64,000 nt of DNA from Archilochus colubris. Its lineage: Eukaryota; Chordata; Aves; Apodiformes; Trochilidae. Made by a program: the position numbers and the translations under genes. The stretch is taken from positions 172,725,480-172,789,479 of the forward strand of contig CM041083.1 of NCBI GenBank assembly GCA_023079485.1, written 5' to 3'. The stretch's first letter is position 1. Each line of letters begins with the position of its first letter. The notes below the pieces were generated by a model. It did no database searches. It was not told the DNA's origin and saw only the letters and a program-made list of their open reading frames with translations. Shown here piece after piece: positions 18,386 through 30,780 of the stretch.

Positions 18386-20786
18386 CTGTAAATAAAAAAC
18401 AACAATTATTTGTATGTAAACAAGAGAGTTCTCTGGTTTCAAAAGAGTCGCTTTTCTGTCAAAAGTTATTTATCAAAAGGTAGGGAAAACAGCATGCATA
18501 ATTTCTAACTCAGTATCTACGAGCAAGATGCAGAAGTATTTTTGTGCTGTTTAGTTTTTTGGGGGTGGTGTGTGTGTCTGTGTGTTGTTTTGGTTGTTTG
18601 ATTTGGGGTTGGCTTTTTTTTTTTTTTTAAGATTATACACGTTACAGAAAGCTTTATCCTAAACCACAGTCACTATCCCAAAGCCAGAAAACATAGACCA
18701 TCCCACAGAATTTCATTGGGATTAATATATGCACACCAAAAGCAGCAGTAAATACAGGTTAGACAGTCTCACATTCACAACCTAGACACGTAACCTGTGC
18801 CAGCTATCTGGCCAAAATCAACCCTGAGTGATAGATGGCTGAGCTCAATGCAAACAGGGCAGATTAGGCTTGCAGCATACGGAAACAAAGCAGTACAGTG
18901 GCACTGAGTTTACTTAGGATCTATAGCCTGAGCACTGTAAAGGAAAACCAGCCTGTAAATAACTCAGCTCATTAAAGATACTGGACACTCAGGGCACATT
19001 TCCTACAACTTACCAAAAGGAGATCAAAAGATTGAGTAAGAACAATTTTAGCCAAGTGAAGGCCACCTCCCCAGGTTCATTTTACAATCAGTGGGAAATA
19101 ACATGTACCATCAGAATGCAATTCAGAGAAAATCAGGAATGGAGGATCACTAGCAGCCTAGAAAGATCACCCACACTAACTAAAATTAACCTTTTAAAAT
19201 ACTTTATATATCCTGCCTTTGCTATTGACCTTCACTGATACTATCATGTTCCTTATGAGACAGGGCAAATAACTTCCCTAAGCTAGGAAGTATCAGTGAA
19301 TATCAGCAGTAAAAAAGAAAACACCAACATTCCCCATCATCCATTGGAGGAAATACCAAACATGCTAAAGCTCCAACACGGGTAAATTAAATGAGCAGAC
19401 TTCACACCATGAATCTATACAGGATGTATCTTCAGTGCTTAGAACATTTTCTTAGCTTCACTGTTCTCAACTAGTTTGCATAGCAGTGTTCATTTAACTA
19501 TTTTAGGTTGACTTGAGAGTAAGGAAGCCTTGTCTTCCTGTCCACTGCTTAATAAACAAATTGGCTCAAGTAATCACAGATACAATTCTCCTTTTACATC
19601 TACAAGCATAAACTATACTACTGCAAAAAGAGCAAGTCTTCATTACAATAAGACACTAGCACTACAGCATCTATCAGAACTGCACTTTTTTTCCTCCCTA
19701 ATTATTCTACTAATATAAGTATGATAAGACTGGATTGCTGGGGAAGGGGATGGCATTGGGTACGTACGGAATAGACAAAGAACCCAAGAAGTCGTTTCAT
19801 GTAACTAGCAAGATCTGTCATTCAGGTTTCTTGCTATGTTACAATTTCATATTTGAATGATCTTAAAAACTGCATCACATTTAAAGGCACTTAAAAGCTT
19901 AAAAATGTCTTTTAATACTTCTTCCCCAGGATAATTCTGCATTTCAATGGAAGAAATGTAGTTAGACAAGGCTGTCTTAGATTTCTGCTACAGAAGTTCC
20001 TTCTCTTGATCATTCAAGTTCTAGAAGCCAAAAAGTCCTTTACCTTCACTCCACTTCCCTTTGTAGCAGCTCTCCACTCTACTCTGAAATCTAATATTTA
20101 TTACCACTTTTCTTAAATGTTATGAGGCACATCATATGACAAAGCAAGCTAACTTGAGTCTCCAATAGCATTTTCTCCCCCGAATCCAGTGTTGTATGTG
20201 CCAGACTTGAAATTTCAGCAATTTAATGGATGGAAGTCACAATTTACTTTTAAATTTGCTCCACGGTTACAATTTTTCCTTTTGTCTAAGTGATAATAAT
20301 CTACAATATTTTTTACTAAGCATGAAAATCAAACCAAATCTGAAGCTCTTTAGGGGACAACTGTAACATTTGACACCTACCACTTTTCTAGAAGGCAGGC
20401 AGATTTAAGACTGGATGTTGTGTTAAACAGTTCAGCAGCTTGATATTTGTCATTTAGAAAACCAAATACAGTGCAGTCCCTGGCATGGCATTACTATGCA
20501 TTTCATCAATTTACTTTACACCTCTAAAAATGCTTAGACTAAAGACAGTTACTCACAGTCATCCATCCATAAAGGCTCTACTGGGAAGACTCTAAGCTTC
20601 TTTCTAAAGGCAAATAATTCACTCAGATTTTCAATTTGGGTTTTATCTGTGTTTCATACTTCCATTATTTCAGCCCCACTGATCCTACTCCGTTGTAATT
20701 CTGTCTCAGTGTTTTTACAGTAGTTCCTCACTTTTGTCAAACTGGTATTCAAAATATTTGACTGCTCCATTATGGTTCCACATTTA

Positions 20787-21062
20787 ATCATGGAACCACT
20801 TTGGTTGGTAAAGACCTTTAAGATCAAGTTCAACCATTAACCCAGCACACTGCCAAGTCCACCACTAAACCATTTCTCTAAGTACCACATCTACAGGTCT
20901 TTTAAATACCTCCAAGGAGAGTGATTTGACGACCTCCCTGGGCAGCACGTTCCAGTGTCTGACAACCCCTTCAGTAAAAACGTTTTTCCTGATGTCCAAT
21001 CTAACCTACCCTGGCAAACTTGAGGCCATTTCCTCTTCTTCTGTTATTTGGGAGAAGAGACC
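20787..21062 (-). mobile_element. CR1 LINE, 3' end fragment (diverged subfamily)
   Basis: Minus-orientation CR1 3' end. On the plus strand it begins catggaaccactttggttgg, continues through cacactgccaagtccaccac and gacctccctgggcagcacgt, and ends gaggccatttcctcttcttc. This is a different and older-looking CR1 subfamily from the copies at 14803 and 26840. It is non-coding and its boundaries are approximate. Confidence 0.85.
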
Positions 21063-21634
21063 AGCAAGAATATCTTATCTTTTCATCATTTAGAAAGATT
21101 TCACTCTTTAGAAAGATTCTTCTAAAGGTCATCAACTGCATGGACGTTTAAGATAATCTCCATAGTAAAAGGTTTTTACCCTTTTAGCAGCTCTTTTGTA
21201 CTTCCTTCTAAGCTTATTATATGCAGTTTCTCTTTCAAAGCAGTTCTGATAAATTTTCTTTTTTCCCTTCCTTCTTTATAAGATAGAATAGACAGCATTA
21301 AACAGCAGAGGTGCTTCTCCATTCACAGAGCAAGTGGGCCAATAACTGGGCATATCACTTAGCTTTAACTTCACAGAACTAATGAGTGTTATCTGGCCCC
21401 CACTGAACTAAGAGCTCCCAGTCTCCCAGTTTCCTGCTGGCACAGCATCTTTAAAATTCAGCATGTTGGGGGTGAGCAGGATTATACAAGGATCAGCAGC
21501 ACAGTATAAGGGTAGAGTCTTCCTGCAAGTATATGGGATTAAAGTTCCCAAAGAGCCTATGGTGCATTCTGACAGTTAAATCTGGTTGTCCTGGTCAGAC
21601 CATGATGGGTGCTCTCAGCTAGATGCATGTTGAC

Positions 21635-21660
21635 ATTCCAAATATTCCAATATTTGGAAT
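21635..21660. repeat. Perfect 12-bp inverted repeat with 2-base spacer
   Basis: ATTCCAAATATT (21635-21646), spacer CC, AATATTTGGAAT (21649-21660). The arms are exact reverse complements. Related words (atattccaa, atatttccaa, atatatcc) recur through 21715. It is AT-rich and could extrude as a cruciform. No function is implied by the sequence alone. Confidence 0.9.
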
Positions 21661-24600
21661 ATATCCATTCATCCAATATATCCATATTCCAATGAAATAT
21701 TTCCAAATTCATTATTTCCACTCCTTGTCCCCAACACAGGAGATGACTATTGCATACCAATGTATTTGAGACCACGGATTCCACTTCATACAAGTCAATT
21801 GTTACAATTATAGACTGCACATGAAAATCCCACGTGTGCACTTGATACTGGCCTTTTTTCTTAATTTCATGCCTGTTTCTTAGTTGGCATTTCTTCAGAC
21901 TGCTCACTATCTTGATTTTTACCTTTTTACCACAGAAGGTGATACTCTAGTGATGGACTGCTCTATGACAAACCTCTGAATATCTGCAATTTGGCTATCC
22001 TTGCCTTGAGAGGCCACACTCAGACAAAACACATGCTGCAACCTCATTTGATTGCAGGAAAAGCATGTATATGTATAGCACCATGCTACAACTGCACCCT
22101 CCATTTTGCAAGCTTGCAGAGCAATAGGCGCAATTTCTAATTTTATGTGCTAGGGGGAGAAGGGTTGGCAAAGCCCTGATTTTATTCCCCCCCAAAAAAC
22201 AGGACTTAAGCAATCCAGTTAATTTTTTGTCCTGATTTGGCATTTCTTAAAAGGTAGGTATTTAAAGCTTATGTTTCAGATGAAGCTTTTTAGAAATACA
22301 GCAGCTTATCAGCACCTTCCTACTGCCTTAGAGGACAAACATGCTATAATCCAACAGTATATCAAAGAAGCAGTCTTAAGTACCACTGCAAGCCTCCCTT
22401 TAAGGAAGCATTACCACTGTAAGCAAAATACCACTTTTATACTATCCACAAGCCCCAGCATGTAGGGAACTGATAGGCATTTACAAGAGATTTCTACAAT
22501 AATAGAAAGGCTGAACATTTTCCCCAGCTAACACAGGTCAGCCAAAAGAGACAGAAGGAAAAATTATTCTGCAATTCATCCCTACAGATTCATTATAAGC
22601 TTTCAGACTGGGAGGACAACAAGCTGCTGAAGTCTACATATGTAACACTAGCTGAAACCTAGCAAGGTGTTACCAATGGATTTAATACACTGTTTGACTC
22701 ACACAGCATCTGACTACAGTTGCTTCTCATCTTAATATACTCAAATAACTTCATGTCACACTGAAACAGCACATCTCAATACTACCACTGACAAATCTGA
22801 ACTGTTTCACTAAATAAAAGAAGTCAGACTTCAAATCTCAAAAAAGATCAGATTTCAAATTTCTTTTGCCCTATAGGTAAAATCCTACAGATCACAAAAA
22901 TAATTATAGTTTATTCCTGCAACACCTGAACTGCGTGGCTGCTCCTAAACACCGGGGCATCAATGCACCATACAGAAGGTGCAAAAAGTAAAAATTGCAC
23001 AGAGTAACTATTAGGCAGCAGGTACTATAAAGACACAAGAGCATACAAGACTCACCAAGTTGTGCTACAACATTACGTCTCCATTGCTACATGACCCAAG
23101 TCAGGCTTAAGTTCTTTTGTAACAAGAGGTTGCTTCTTCCCAGTTCACCATCTGTGAAGAACAATTACTTCCCAGTGTGTCTGACAGCCTCACATAACCA
23201 CAGCAATGTACTGAATACCATTAAGTTTCATAACAAGCCAAAATTAGATGCTCAGCTATATTTCTGCTCTCGATTTCCCTGGCATCTTGTTGTTTTCTAA
23301 AATAAACCAGAAAAAAAACCCAAACTACTAGATGCTGTTAGATAAATTTCTCATTTCTACCTCAAATTTCTGAATACCTTCCTAAAGCCAGGAAGTGTTA
23401 TGTGCCAAGGATCTCTCCCCAACACCTTCCACTTGAAAGAAAAATAACCCTTAGCTTCATCAAAGTATCAAAATTAATTTTATATGCCAATAAAGAAGAT
23501 CACTACACACGTAAGTGCTGCTGTTAAGGACTGCAAGGTAGCCTTGCTTCCAACCGACAGAAAACACAAAAATGCTGACAAAAGAAAATAGATTTAAGAG
23601 ACACTAAACCTTGAAAATAAAGCAAGATTCAAGCCAATGCCCAAAATAAGGTTTCAAAGAATGCCTCATAACTTTATAACTGCCTTTAACACACCCAGTG
23701 GGGAGAAGCAACACCAGAATACAGTCATCCTCATCATATCAGTGTTTCAGCTCTGTTACTCTCTTCCAACAAGAAGCTGACAAGAAACAAAAAGCTCAAT
23801 TTCAAAGCCACCCGAGGAGAACAGGAATGTCTTCTTGATTTTTTTCAGTTCATACCTGGCTTATGAGACAGAACTGTGCTCAAAACTCAATATCAATAAG
23901 CTATGGCTAAAGACAAACCTGTGCAATTCTGAAATGTGAGTGTAACAGTAACCCTTAATGCCAGCACATTCTCAGAATTATTTTTAAGTGACAAAACGTC
24001 TGGGACCCTCTGGCTCAACCACACATACTTCACAAGTACCAGTTGTGAAACCCTGCACAAAGGTGCACAAGATGCTCTCTCCATGTTAAAAAGCAAATAT
24101 CACTGTTGTAACCCTACCACTTGATGTCTTAAGACAGACCATCCGCACCTTCCTGGCAAACAAAGGATTACTTTGAAGTCCTGAATAGCATTGAGATTCT
24201 AAAAGACAGAACTCAGTCTAGCAAGTTTCTCTGGCTTCTTGAGCCTTTGTTTAACATAGAAAATGTTTAACTGCATAATATATTACAGTACCTGAAAAGG
24301 TAAGTCATACAGCTTCTGTAAATTAAAAAGGGGAAAAAAAAAAAAAGGAATTGTGAAACCAATCAGCTGGACCCCATCTACCATAGGTCAAAGATAACAC
24401 ATTTTCCAAAAGCCTCTGTAGCAAATACTCAAGCCATGTCTTTTTCCTGGGAAAAACAAAACAAAGCAAGTAAAACCCACAAACCCCAAAGCAAACCACA
24501 AAACCAAAACAAAACTCTACCAAAGGTATACAGGACTAGAAGAAGAAAATTCAAGGTAATTAAAAAGGGCAAAACCACATTTGAGACACAGCAGTCAGAA

Positions 24601-26839
24601 TAGTCCTCCTATTTATGAAAGGATTTGAAACACTGATACTATTTTATGCAAGTAACATCTCATTCACAATGAGATATCAGAAGTAGTCTTATGGTTTCCG
24701 CTGATTTCTACTTCATACGTAAAAAAATCAATCTTAATTGATTCTAAGCACTTTAAAGTCTCTTAAGCATATCACTTCTAGGGACAAGAAATTCTGGATA
24801 CCTGATAAGATTACTTCATCCTCAGTTACTGTACAAATCAGAAAATTAAAACTATTTATATGTGTGAAGGATGTAACCTAGTGAGAAGCTCAAGTCATTA
24901 CATTCCCTTTGTTATACTGGGATAAGGATTTCTTAAGTGAAATTAAAAATGAACTTTCATGCACAAGGTGGTTAGTAACATATATTCTCTGTACAGAAAA
25001 AAATAATCAAATGCTGCAACAGTAAGAAGAATGAATTTTAAGCATTTTAAACATTTCTAGCTATACTAATTGTGTCAGTGGGAAGATTAAAGCACAGCCA
25101 TCACTTAATGACTAAAAATCTACCAACCATTGTAACAAGTTCTGGAGCCCAGAGTGGTGCTCACCCAGACAAGCTGCCTCATTAAGTCAGATACCTGAGG
25201 GGTGTCATCTTTTAATCAACACATTTACACCACTTCCACTGCAAAAGGAGCAAGTCCAGAAAACGTAAGAGATGGAGAGGAATAAAAAAAGATGTTTTTA
25301 TGCCAAGCAGCATATATCAATACTGCCATACTGGCTGGGCTGCCAGCTGTCCCCGCTCTGCTGCATCCATCAGCCTCCACATCAGGTAGCCCATGGAAAT
25401 GGGAAAGCCAGGTTCACCTTGACAAGACATCCACCACACACCAATGTTGATTTAGGCTCTTCTGTGGATACAAAAGGTAAGTTTTCAGGGAATCTGGTAA
25501 GATGTGCTTTTTTCTTTGAAAGTTCAGCTATTAAGCGGAAAAGAGAGAACAAATTCACTGAATGATGCTAATTTACCTGTATCTACAAACAACTAAAAGA
25601 GGAAGTAGATTAATTTATTTCTGCTTTTACATCTTAACAGGAAGCAGTCTCAGAAAACCAGAAGATACATGTTTACAAGGAAAGAGCTGCCCTGGAACAG
25701 CTGGGATACTTAACAAGCTTGATTACATATACAGGGTACCCAAAGAGCTTAGCATTTGGCAAGTCAATTCCAGACTACTTCCACCTGCCTAGCTGACAAG
25801 GAGAAAAATGGCCCAGTTCCAACAGCTGGATTGGATTTAACTAATACCTCCCCTCTTGCAAGTGAGCATGCCCTACATATAGTTCAGATACTTTACAATG
25901 TAGGTGTGGGTAAAATAGTGAAAGGAGGGAAGTAAACAGTGTTCTTCCCTAGAAATTGTTTTACTAGCCTTTTTTCCTTGTTTCTTTTCTAACACCTTTT
26001 AACAAAAATGAAATACTGCAATACTCCTGGAAATGCAGAGGCCTTGGGGGCTGGGCTGGTTTTAGGCAGGAAAAAAATATTGTCCTAGTTTGTATACAAT
26101 AATTGAGATGGTCAAGATTGTCAGCTGACCATCTGTGATTAACATTAAAAGCTAAATACTCCTTATTTGCATAGGAAGATAATTTGTTAGAATGTGTAAA
26201 GTTAAGGCTTAGTTTAATGATACTGTTTTACTCGTTCTGCAACAGTTGGCTTCAACCAAAACCAGACAAAAGGACACTGACAGAAGGTGATTCTGCTGTT
26301 ATACCTCTTCACACTTCTCAATGCACATAGCTTAATCTCAGAATCACAAGAAAATCACAACATATGAAGGAAAAATTACTCCACAGTATCATGACAGTTT
26401 GAACACAACTTTCAAATGGAAGAACTAAAACCCATGACACTGTGCACAGACTCCACCCGTTTCTTTTGGACATGGAAAAAGGTTTGATATCCATGTCAAG
26501 GTAAATCACATTTAGTCAGAATTAACCTTTCCTTCTAGGCTTATTCCTTTAGTTACAAGCATCATGGATTATTATCCAGCCTTTGTCACCCTCACTATCT
26601 ATGTTTCTAGGCAGCCTCTTCTTCCCCACACCCAATTTTGAGATTTACCTAATTACCAAGTACTCCCATATAGTTCCAAATGGTCCTTTTAAGAAAAACA
26701 ATGATATTTTTTCAGTCATACAGACTAAAAAGTTAGAACAACTTCACTCTTGGTTTTGTTACCATAGTTCCATATTAAATTATGCTAACCCAGTTAGAAA
26801 TGCAGGCAGGGGGCATGGATTCCACACTACAAGCAACAG

Positions 26840-28548
26840 ATCACAGAATGGTTTTGCTTGGAAAGGACCTTAAAGATCCTCTAGTTATAGCTTTCCTATT
26901 GGCTCCTTCAGGTACTGGAAGGTCATTATAAGGTCTCCCTGAAGCCTTCTCTTCTCCAAGCTGAACAACCCCAACTCTCTCAGCCTGTCTTCATGGGAGA
27001 GGTGCTCCAGCCCTCTCATCATCTTGGTGGTTGTCCTCTGGACTCATTCCAACAGCTCCATGTTCTTCTTGTGTTGGTGCTCCAAAGCTGGACGTGCTAC
27101 TCCAGGTGAGGTCTCACAAGAGCAGAGCAGAGGGGGAGAATCATCTCCTCAACCTGCTGAAACCACTTTTCTTCTGATGCAGCCCAGCATACAGTTGGCT
27201 TTCTGGGCTGCAAGCACATATTGCTGGCATATGTTGAGCTTCTCATCAGCCAACACCCCCAAGTCCTTCTCCCCAGGACTGTTCTCAATCAATTCTTCAC
27301 CCTGCCTGCAAGCATGCTTGGGATTGCCCTGAGACAGGGCACTTGTACTTACTGAACTTCATGAGGTTGGCATGGGCCCATCTCTTAAACCTGTCAAGAT
27401 CCATCTGGATGGCCTCTCTTCCCTCCAGTGTGTCAACCACACCTCACAGCTTGGTGTTGTCAAAAAACCTTCTCAGAGAGTGCACTCAATTCCACTGTCC
27501 ATATCCCTGATGAAGACGTTAAATACCACCAGTCTTATTCCCAGTCCCTGAGGAACTCCACTCATCACTGGTCTCCATTTGGTGGTGGCCAAGCTGCTGA
27601 CCACTCCTCTCTGAGTGCAACTATCCAGCCAATTCCCTATCCACTAAGTGGTCCATCTATCTGTTTAGAGACCAGGATCTCATGTGGGACGGTGTCAAAC
27701 GCTTTGCAAAACTCCAGGTAGGTGATCTCAGTTGGTCTCCCCTTGTCCACTGATACTGTGACCCCATCATAAAAAGCCACCAAATTAGTCAGGCACAATT
27801 TGCCCCCCGTGAGGCCACAATAATTGCCACCAACCACCTCCATATTTTCCATGTGCCTTAGCAGAGCCTTCAGGAGTATCTGCTCCATGATCCTGCCAGA
27901 CACAGAAGTAAGACTGACTGGCCTGTAGTTGCTCAGGTTTTCCTTTTTGCCTTTTTGCACATGAGGGTTATGTTTCCCCTTTTCCAGTCACTAGGAACTT
28001 CACTAGACTACCACGACTTTTCAAATATGATGGAAAGAGGCTTTGAAACTTCATCCACCAGTTTCCTCAGGAGGTGTGCATATATCTCATTAGGTCCCAT
28101 GGACCTGTGCACTTTCAGGTTCCTTAGGTGGTCTCTAATCTGCTCTTCTCCTGCAGTTGGTGGGTCTTCCTCCTGGCAGTCCTTGCTTCGCCTTCTGCAA
28201 CTTGGGTGGTGTGGCCAGAGCCCTTGCCAGTTAAGACTGCAGCAAAAAATGTAATTGATTATGTCAGCCTTCTCCATATCCCACATAATCAGGTCTTCTG
28301 TTCCCTTCCTGTGGGAGAGGGCCCACATTGTCCCTAGTCTTCTTTTAATCACTGACATACCTGTAGAAGTTTTTTTTACCTTTGATGTCCCTAGCCAGAT
28401 TTAAGTCTCCCTGGGCTTTAGCTTTCCTAACCTGATCCCTGGCTGCTTGGACAACCTCTTTGCACTCTTCCCAGGCTACCAGATCCACACCAAAGCAGAC
28501 AAATACCCTTTCAATGTGCCTGTATAGTCTGACCTGTGACTCCAAGAG
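26840..28548 (-). mobile_element. CR1 LINE, 5'-truncated copy with internal deletion
   Basis: About 1.7 kb of CR1 in the minus orientation. The tail is at the left (tcacagaatggttttgcttg). Roughly 230 bp of 3' UTR present in the copy at 14803-16670 (about 14866-15100 there) is missing, because the sequence jumps from the tail to the cttcaggtactggaaggtca block near 26908. ORF2 remains lie to the right. This copy reaches about 300 bp further 5' in ORF2 than the other one. Confidence 0.92.
27637..28545 (-). pseudogene. CR1 ORF2 reverse transcriptase remnant
   Basis: Three overlapping minus-strand fragments in different frames. 28345-28545 contains [21 protein letters not shown], the linker before RT. 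28008-28358 ends in VSKPLSIIFEKSW. 27637-27960 contains [20 protein letters not shown] and the motif-A block [13 protein letters not shown]. Frameshifts separate them, so no full enzyme can be read. Further degraded RT sequence continues leftward to about 27400. Confidence 0.9.
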
Positions 28549-30734
28549 AATTTTATTTCATTTGATTACTGTATGACCTGAAGGTATTTGCTCCTCTTTT
28601 GGGGAAACATTCTATTATTTGGCAGAGAGTATTAGAACTTGGTTCAGATTCTCTGTGCACTGCAGAACGTTAATAGTACAAGGTTTCCTTTTGGATTGTA
28701 ACCTTTAATGCATTACTAGGTGCATCAGAAGAGTGCAGTATTTATGCTACTGTATTTTGGATGCTATAGCCTGTCTAGGATTTATGTTCCTTGGGGTTAA
28801 TAAAGGCCACTGAAAGAACACAAGCTCTTCTGCAGTTGGAGCTGACATGCTACTTTATTTTTTCCTTAAGCCCCAGTTTGGGGCCCCTAGAATGAATACC
28901 AGCTGCTTTTTCTTAGCCAGTCTGTGGCAAGATAATTCAAGTATCTGAACCTGTCTAGTCTCAGCAAACTGGTTGCAGATATTCACTATGACTCCAAGTG
29001 ATGGATAATGAGTCACTGAAGCCCAACATGCATGCCAATATGGAAACCCACAAGCCTCCAATTATTGTTGCTCATGGTGCTGACTCACCTGAAAGCCCTA
29101 AGGAAGCAAAGCTGCCCATCTACATTATCCACTTCTACTGCTCCAGAAGACCTTGGTGGAAAAGCAACTGCTAAGTTTACTTCTTACTAGCTCTTTTGTA
29201 AGCATATTCCTCAAGGTCCAAATACCCTCTGCATTTGTTTAACCTGCATAATGAGCTACTCTCAGCAAAAATAGCGAGATGTGAGCATTCACATTTTAAT
29301 TCCCATATACCAATTACCAATTTACCAATACAACCTTCAGGAGACTGAACCTGAAGCAATTTAGTTGGCTGTGTTCAACACAAATCACACCAATCCTAAA
29401 GGCCACTAAGCAGTCCAGAATACAATAAACATATTATCTACTGATTTAATACAGAATAAAAGCAGAGCTGAAATTCTCTACTCAACATCAAAACTCAACT
29501 AGGGGAAGGAGGACAGAATCTAGCAGATTTCCAGTTACAAGTGTTGTGTGAGTCAAGGACTCATACCTAATCAAACACTTTACTGTATTTCCATTCAGAT
29601 GTAGATCTGTTGATCACACCTTTACAGACATCAAACCAAAAGCAGCAATGCAGCCACAGAGGCTCCACCTGATGTCAAACTGAAGTTTCCAGGTAGTCCC
29701 ACAGCACCCCAAGCTAACTCATCACTGTGCAAAAGTTGGTGTGCACAGACCAACAGGCAGGCAGCAAGGATCACCAACTAATTCAAAGTATTTGTTTTGT
29801 CTTGTGATCCTAACAGGGCAAGGAACCAGTCCACATAGTAGTCCAACAAGTGGTGGCACTGGAGCCACTGCCATCTCCAGTTAGACAACAGCTCAGCCTG
29901 CAGAATTTAACTGTGGAGTTCTGTCCTTCACACTGTAGCCCAAAAGAAACTACTGAAGGACAGGTCTGAAGGACATCTGTATCAAGTCTTTGCTCTTGTC
30001 ACGAACTTTTTGGAAACAGAAGGGCATGCTGAATTTTACAATGACGTCAGCTTTGTGTTATGCTGTGATACAGTCACCAAGAACAGTGAATAACCAAGAT
30101 AACCTAATTACAAGTAATTGTTATTCATAATTTTTGAAAAGTTTAAGATTAAGCCTTCTTGACACACTCTAAGTACAAAGATTTGAAATTTGATACAGTT
30201 TTATGTTACAGGAATCTGCTTTTGTCAGTACACAAATTTCTATTCAGGTGTCTGTATGCTTGTTTTCCTGTATTGCACAAATAACATAACAGTTGCTTTG
30301 GACTCCCCTAGAAACAATCGAGGGAAAACAAACACCTATATGACTCCTTAGTCTCTCCCAAGACATGACACCATCTCTGTCCTCTCCTAGAATTTCTAAG
30401 CAAGCATCCCTCCCTTTCCCTTACTGAGGAAGGAAAGTACACAAAAAATACTGCCTTCACTTGTGTATAGGATATGAAAGCAGAGAACAGCAGAGCAAAA
30501 TTAAAATTACTGTTCATGGTAACATGCAAACATCAGACTAAAATTTTGATCTTGTGATCATCATGAAGACCTAATTAAATTCTTTAAAAAATTGTAATTA
30601 AATGAAATTGTAGCTAAACACTTTCAGGAATCTAATTACAAAATTGTTTGGTAAGAAAGTCCTCACTGACTTATGAGGCAAATGCCAGAGAAGACCAGAC
30701 ATTCTTAGGCTTGCCAAATATTTATACTAGTTTA

Positions 30735-30780
30735 AACAAAAAACAAACACAAACAAACAAACAAAAACAAACAAAAAAAA
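30735..30780 (+). repeat. Imperfect (CAAA)n simple repeat
   Basis: Run of caaa units with interruptions in intron 1. Low-complexity DNA with no tail or target-site duplication that I could recognise. Confidence 0.85.
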
